The notes under the pieces were generated by a model, which was not told where the DNA came from, made no database searches, and was given only the letters and a program-made list of their open reading frames with translations. The position numbers were made by a program, and so were the translations under genes. 8,180 nucleotides of DNA. It comes from an uncultured Bdellovibrio sp. (lineage in GTDB: Bacteria > Bdellovibrionota > Bdellovibrionia > Bdellovibrionales > Bdellovibrionaceae). Positions 5,646 through 8,180 of this stretch are shown here, piece after piece; the first letter of the stretch is position 1; each line of letters starts with the position of its first letter. The stretch lies in NCBI GenBank assembly GCA_946480995.1, contig CAMLMF010000095.1, forward strand, positions 1-8,180, given 5' to 3'.

Positions 5646-5843
5646 GTGGAACATATTACCAGTGAAAACTTAGCGATCTTTTTGTTAGCAGGCTTTTCAG
5701 CACTGAACCTCTTCAAGCAAGGTATTGCTTCCTTGCAAACTTGGTATGAGAAAAACAATCTTATCCCCGCGCGAGTTGAACCTTCGCGCGCTTCTTCTGT
5801 CCAAGCACGACGCCGTCATTTTGATTCAAACTCTATGGGTTAA
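5646..5843 (+). CDS. Small putative membrane protein downstream of the SDR gene
   Basis: The 65-residue product is not one I recognise. It starts at GTG with a strong ribosome-binding site, AAAGGAGAGG (5631-5640), 5 nt upstream, 33 nt after the SDR stop, so it is probably in the same operon. Residues 8-24 (LAIFLLAGFSALNLF and neighbours) form one hydrophobic helix, long enough to cross or dip into the membrane. The rest (35-60) is basic, with ARRRH near the end, suggesting a cytoplasmic tail. A 7-bp hairpin (CGCGCGA 5768-5774 with TCGCGCG 5784-5790) lies within the coding part. It might tether or modulate the SDR, but that is only a guess from position. Confidence 0.6.
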   Translation: MEHITSENLAIFLLAGFSALNLFKQGIASLQTWYEKNNLIPARVEPSRASSVQARRRHFDSNSMG

Positions 5844-6281
5844 TGTCGCGACCTAGGTCTAGGTTCGTGAAATAAACAAATGCGAGTACTTTGGCGAAAA
5901 TGCACTCATTTAGAAGTTTGTTTACTCCTAAATTTCCGCTCATTTGCTAAAAAACTGTGCAAATTAAGAATCCGATTCGTCTTCACATAAATTTAAGAAT
6001 CTTAAATTTCGGAGTCATTTTTGCCCCATTTTTTCAGCACTAATGTGGAAAACTCTGTGGAATAGGTACTTAAATGGTGGATATCTCAAACTTTTGGCGT
6101 AAATTGTCCCATGCTAACGTTAAGATCTGGTTAGGATGACACCACCGTTGCAAGACCAAAGTCTTGCGTCACGAAAAATTTAATCATTGAATGTGAGGTC
6201 GAAAATCGGAAGGATAAACGATTTTCGTTTGTCACCGAATACGTGGTATAGGTGATAAAGGTAAAGATGTTATTCATTCAT
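5844..6281. other. 438-nt non-coding, hairpin-rich stretch before ssrA
   Basis: I see no convincing gene here. The stretch holds several inverted repeats: TAAACAAA/TTTGTTTA (5873-5880 and 5917-5924), AAATTTAAG/CTTAAATTT (5989-6009), TAACGTTA (6115-6122), GCAAGAC/GTCTTGC (6150-6167) and CGAAAATCG/CGATTTTCG (6200-6227). It also holds a pair of DnaA-box-like sites (6044-6064). The tmRNA promoter should lie at the right end. A possible -35 is TTGTCA (6229-6234), with GATAAA (6254-6259) as a -10 at a long 19-nt spacing, giving a precursor trimmed by RNase P to the mature 5' end; this is weak. A 21-codon ORF (6074-6139) has no strong ribosome-binding site. Confidence 0.6.
5846..5870 (+). terminator. 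Stem-loop directly after the SDR operon
   Basis: Three nt after the last stop, ACCTAG (5851-5856) pairs with CTAGGT (5859-5864). The stem extends outward to TCGCG and CGTGA with one bulged T and one wobble. A proper loop needs the innermost pairs to open. No uridine tract follows, so it is either a weak terminator or a 3'-protecting hairpin. Confidence 0.35.
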
Positions 6282-6626
6282 GGGGGCGTACTGGCTTCGA
6301 CGTGGGTGCTGAAACATAAGGAGCATACCGGGGCGCCTGGGGACCTCGTAAAAACGGGCATTTTGTAATTGGCAACGATTACGCACTTGCAGCTTAATTG
6401 ACTGCACGATCAACTTTGAGGTGGTTGCGCTCTTAGATTGATTGTCATTTAGTGACCTCGGTGGACTGGGTTTTCTCCAGCAGGTTCGCTTAAATTTACT
6501 GGGGGAATGTTTGACGGGAACTTTGTCGATAGAGGTCCCATCATCATATTAAAATATCGACTAAGTATGTAGCGCCTTATCGCGGATCACTTGCGGACGG
6601 GGGTTCAATTCCCCCCGCCTCCACCA
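6282..6626 (+). ncRNA. ssrA: Transfer-messenger RNA (tmRNA)
   Basis: tmRNA rescues ribosomes stalled on broken mRNA: it enters as an alanyl-tRNA mimic with SmpB, then supplies a short reading frame whose product marks the protein for proteolysis. The 5' end GGGGGCGTACTGGCTTCGACG and the 3' end are unmistakable. The acceptor stem pairs 6282-6288 with 6616-6622 (one G-U), then A6623 and an encoded CCA (6624-6626). The T arm carries GGTTCAATTCC. The segment CTAAGTATGTAGCGC near 6560 is the conserved tRNA-like-domain entry. Length 345 nt, one-piece form. The tag frame is at 6371-6397. A strong hairpin lies just downstream. Confidence 0.97.
6371..6397 (+). CDS. tmRNA-encoded proteolysis tag (GNDYALAA)
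   Basis: Within the tmRNA the codons GGC AAC GAT TAC GCA CTT GCA GCT and the stop TAA read GNDYALAA, added after the alanine carried by the tmRNA itself. The ALAA end is the signal recognised by ClpXP-type proteases. The resume codon encodes Gly rather than the common Ala, and the tag is short at eight residues. Confidence 0.93.
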   Translation, partial: GNDYALAA

Positions 6627-6636
6627 ATTTTTTAAG

Positions 6637-6661
6637 CGAACCACTCGAAACGAGTGGTTCG
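6637..6661 (+). terminator. Hairpin downstream of tmRNA, probable terminator
   Basis: CGAACCACTCG (6637-6647) and CGAGTGGTTCG (6651-6661) pair perfectly over 11 bp around a 3-nt AAA loop, starting 10 nt after the tmRNA 3' end. The T run (6628-6633) lies before rather than after the stem, and only a broken T-rich stretch follows, so termination may be imperfect; the hairpin also suits 3'-end processing. Confidence 0.6.
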
Positions 6662-6706
6662 TAAGTATCTAATTTATTTCAATTTTATTTTTACGGATGG
6701 TGTTCG

Positions 6707-6723
6707 CCTATCCATTGGTTAGG
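6707..6723. repeat. Imperfect palindrome after the minus-strand small ORF
   Basis: CCTATCCATTGGTTAGG is symmetrical except for one pair and the central base. It starts directly at the stop codon of the 57-residue ORF on the minus strand. An overlapping alternative stem, GGAT-GG/CC-TATCC (6695-6713), would exclude it. Possibly a transcript-end structure between convergent genes; no T run on the minus strand. Confidence 0.35.
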
Positions 6724-6897
6724 TCAGATGGTGGTGGGAATCGAACCAGCGTTCTTCTTTGTAATTTTCTTTTTATGGTAATCTATCAAAATTCTAGCAA
6801 TCAGGTTCTGAACTTCTTCTTTCTTCTCTACAAATTCTTCTTGTGAGATGTAAATAGGAATGAGTTCTACTTTAAGAGGTGTTTTTGGCTTTTTCAT
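6724..6897 (-). CDS. Small basic protein of unknown function (57 residues)
   Basis: I do not recognise this protein. It starts MKKPKTPLKVELIPIYISQE, continues with a charged, helix-prone segment (EEFVEKKEEVQNLIARILID, 20-39) and ends in a lysine-rich tail followed by NAGSIPTTI. The ATG at 6897 comes 3 nt after the stop of the AraC gene, with AGG about 8 nt upstream inside the end of that gene, so translation is probably coupled. The last nine codons are a tRNA/tmRNA 3'-end-like sequence, so the original C-terminus may have been replaced when DNA was joined here. Codons are AT-rich, like the AraC gene. It may be a genuine small protein or the 5' remnant of a longer, perhaps mobile-element, gene. 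Confidence 0.55.
   Translation of the reverse strand: MKKPKTPLKVELIPIYISQEEFVEKKEEVQNLIARILIDYHKKKITKKNAGSIPTTI
6729..6754 (-). other. Degenerate tRNA/tmRNA 3'-end-like segment
   Basis: On the minus strand the sequence GGTTCGATTCCCACCACCA appears: a perfect T-loop core (GGTTCGATTCC) and a terminal CCACCA. Against the 3' end of the tmRNA in this window it aligns over ACG, GGTTC, ATTCCC and CCACCA, but about six nt of the acceptor strand are missing and the T stem has two mismatches. No tRNA body precedes it, so it cannot be functional. It is inverted relative to ssrA, 100 nt away. Confidence 0.5.
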
Positions 6898-6900
6898 TAA

Positions 6901-7845
6901 TTAACCTAATTTGCTTTTATTCGTTTGTTGCCTAAATTTGGCTGGAGTGGTGCCGACTGTACGTTTAAAGAATTTAATAAAATTTGTGGTCTCGTCAAAG
7001 CCTAGACTTTCGCTAATTGCAGTTACGGACTGGTCTGTATGAGCAAGTAGCCTTTTCGCCTCCAGATTAATACGAGCAGCAATAAATGATTTCGCATTCA
7101 TTCCTGCAAATTCTGTTGTCGCTCGTGACAAGCTTTTTTCTGAACATTTTAGGTGGCTCAGATAATCACCAACTTGGTGCCAATACGTAAATTTATCTTC
7201 AACAAGACGTTTGAAGTCCTTAAACCGCTGTTGGGAACTTGAATCATTGTTCCTTTCTACTCTGTGCCCGTAGAATATATTCAGCCGTAATAGCAGTGCG
7301 GCCAATTGATGTCGAAGTAAAGTATGTATTTCTCGTTGAGGAGCTTTAATTTCAGTATCCTTTAACATCTTGGTTATAATTTCAGTTACACATGAAAATT
7401 CCTGCTCCTTGAGTTCGATGTGCTCACCAAGTTGCTCAAGAACAATATCAAGTTGTAAATCTTGATCCGCCATTCGCGAAGTTCCCAGAAACTCAGGCCG
7501 AAAAACAACCATCCAGCCATCCCAGTTTATTTCAGTTCCGAAGTTATGCGCTTGTCCGGGTTTAATTGCAATGAGCGATCCAGGCTTACACATCAAAGGT
7601 TTGAAGTCGAGCAGCTGGCGACTTCTTCCACTTGTTACAAAAATCAATGTATAGAAAGCATATCTATGTGTAGCGAGGAGACTTTGTCCACACGCACGCT
7701 TGCGGAGGTTTGACATCGTAAAGATCTCTAAATCCAAAGAAAAAGATCCGGGTGGCTGGTATTCAAGTCTTCGAATATCGTTGATTTTAGTTTTTTCTTT
7801 TTTCATCAGTTTTTTAATCATGCCATCAATTTTTGTTTTTTTCAA
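6901..7845 (-). CDS. AraC-family transcriptional regulator
   Basis: The protein is a full-length AraC-type regulator. Residues 55-120 form an N-terminal cupin-like sensing domain (HRYAFYTLIFVTSGRSRQLL, then MCKPGSLIAIKPGQAHNFG with the usual P-G-x-x-x-x-x-x-P-G-x-x-H pattern). The C-terminal DNA-binding domain has helix-turn-helix units near 222-245 and 271-295, the second followed by FDETTNFIKFFKRTVGTTPAKFR. The start is uncertain. The longest frame uses TTG at 7845; ATGs at 7821 and 7806 are in frame, and none has a good ribosome-binding site. MKKEKTKIND from 7806 is a natural-looking beginning. The gene is divergent from the NmrA-type gene, which it probably regulates, and is followed by a coupled 57-residue ORF. 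Codon use appears more AT-rich than in thyX or the SDR gene. Confidence 0.88.
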   Translation of the reverse strand: MKKTKIDGMIKKLMKKEKTKINDIRRLEYQPPGSFSLDLEIFTMSNLRKRACGQSLLATHRYAFYTLIFVTSGRSRQLLDFKPLMCKPGSLIAIKPGQAHNFGTEINWDGWMVVFRPEFLGTSRMADQDLQLDIVLEQLGEHIELKEQEFSCVTEIITKMLKDTEIKAPQREIHTLLRHQLAALLLRLNIFYGHRVERNNDSSSQQRFKDFKRLVEDKFTYWHQVGDYLSHLKCSEKSLSRATTEFAGMNAKSFIAARINLEAKRLLAHTDQSVTAISESLGFDETTNFIKFFKRTVGTTPAKFRQQTNKSKLG

Positions 7846-7883
7846 TGATGTGTCTATTATTTACCATTGTTCATATAGTTACT

Positions 7884-7895
7884 TACCTTGAGGTA
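7884..7895. promoter_or_regulatory. Palindrome over the -35 box of the NmrA-type gene
   Basis: TACCT-TG-AGGTA is a perfect 12-bp palindrome with a 2-nt centre. It covers the TTGAGG -35 box in the space between the divergent AraC and NmrA-type genes, so it could be a binding site for a regulator acting on either promoter. AraC proteins normally prefer direct repeats, so the binder is not certain. Confidence 0.35.
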
Positions 7896-7915
7896 CTGGG
7901 TTAATAGTCTAATAT
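7888..7915 (+). promoter_or_regulatory. Sigma-70-like promoter of the NmrA-type gene
   Basis: TTGAGG (7888-7893) and TAATAT (7910-7915) are 16 nt apart. Transcription would start near 7922, about 30 nt before the ATG, leaving room for the GAGGAG ribosome-binding site at 7941-7946. Confidence 0.5.
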
Positions 7916-7952
7916 TTATCTACTGTCATTAACTGTATTTGAGGAGATTACA

Positions 7953-8180
7953 ATGAAATACATTATTCATGGAGCATCAGGGGCCCAAGGCTCTCCGCTC
8001 TACAAGAAACTATTAGCAGCGGGAAAAAACGCAGTTGGTGCTGTTCGAGACACCAAATCCCTTAACGACTTGCCAGCGATTGCGGTTGATAATTCGTCAG
8101 TTGAATCATTAATAGCAGCCTATAAAGGAGCCGAGGGAGTATTTGTTCATTTACCATTAGGTCCGGAAGAAATGCGCCTA
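7953..8180 (+). CDS. NmrA-type NAD(P)-binding protein, N-terminal part (continues past window)
   Basis: The first 76 residues are visible. They open with a Rossmann strand and glycine loop, MKYIIHGASGAQG (GxxGxxG at 7-13), then helix YKKLLAAGKNAVGAVRD (17-33), where Arg32 after the second strand favours NADP. Next comes the DNSSVESLIAAYKGAEGVFVHLPLG stretch (46-70) typical of NmrA/atypical extended SDR proteins, in which the SDR catalytic tetrad is often missing. Members serve as redox sensors, quinone reductases or NAD(P)-dependent epimerase-like enzymes; which applies here cannot be judged from this part. The ATG is supported by GAGGAG 6 nt upstream. Divergent from an AraC regulator, a common pairing for inducible oxidoreductases. 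Confidence 0.8.
   Translation, partial: MKYIIHGASGAQGSPLYKKLLAAGKNAVGAVRDTKSLNDLPAIAVDNSSVESLIAAYKGAEGVFVHLPLGPEEMRL

Noticed and set aside
6044..6064. A replication origin upstream of ssrA
   Set aside because: Only two DnaA-like boxes and no dnaA, dnaN, rpmH or gidA-type neighbours; kept only as a possible DnaA binding site.
7462..7891. Two plus-strand frames (83 and 63 codons) across the AraC gene
   Set aside because: Both lie antisense to a well-supported regulator and show no domain.
1..8180. CRISPR array, insertion sequence or toxin-antitoxin pair
   Set aside because: No regularly spaced repeats, no transposase-like protein and no recognisable toxin or antitoxin; the ArsR-SDR and AraC pairs are regulator-enzyme units.

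Overview
The window looks like chromosomal DNA from a Gram-negative bacterium, most probably a Bdellovibrio-type predator. Pointers are a one-piece tmRNA whose tag reads GNDYALAA (as I recall, the Bdellovibrio tag; not checked here), a flavin-dependent thymidylate synthase, a signal-peptide beta-barrel protein ending in Phe, and two boxes that fit the Bdellovibrio DnaA-box consensus as I remember it. The genus is an inference.

Layout. Positions 1-432 hold the 3' part of an AraC-type regulator, followed by thyX (523-1158). thyX converges on a minus-strand set read from right to left: a HEAT-repeat protein (3352-2792), a 224-nt gap full of inverted repeats, then two GNAT acetyltransferases 16 nt apart (2567-2016 and 1999-1172). 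The plus strand then carries an outer-membrane beta-barrel protein (3570-4238), a small ArsR-type repressor (4358-4657), an SDR oxidoreductase (4863-5612) and a 65-residue putative membrane protein (5646-5843). A 438-nt non-coding stretch rich in hairpins leads to ssrA/tmRNA (6282-6626). Beyond it, on the minus strand and apparently more AT-rich, lie an AraC regulator (7845-6901) and a 57-residue ORF that starts 3 nt after the AraC stop and ends inside a degenerate tRNA/tmRNA 3'-end-like sequence. An NmrA-type NAD(P)-binding protein (7953 to the window edge) is divergent from this AraC gene.

How the genes work together. The clearest regulatory unit is ArsR-SDR-small membrane protein. One 22-nt pattern (TTTCGATNNTTAT, then A or C, then TAANNGTC) occurs exactly three times: upstream of arsR, just upstream of the SDR -35 box, and across the SDR -10 box. 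This predicts that the ArsR protein represses the SDR operon and feeds back on its own gene. The arsR promoter places the transcription start on the ATG, with no Shine-Dalgarno, so the mRNA is probably leaderless. A second regulator-enzyme pair, AraC/NmrA, has the usual divergent layout, with a small palindrome on the -35 box of the NmrA gene. The tRNA-like remnant and the apparent composition change suggest that the right part of the window was acquired next to ssrA.
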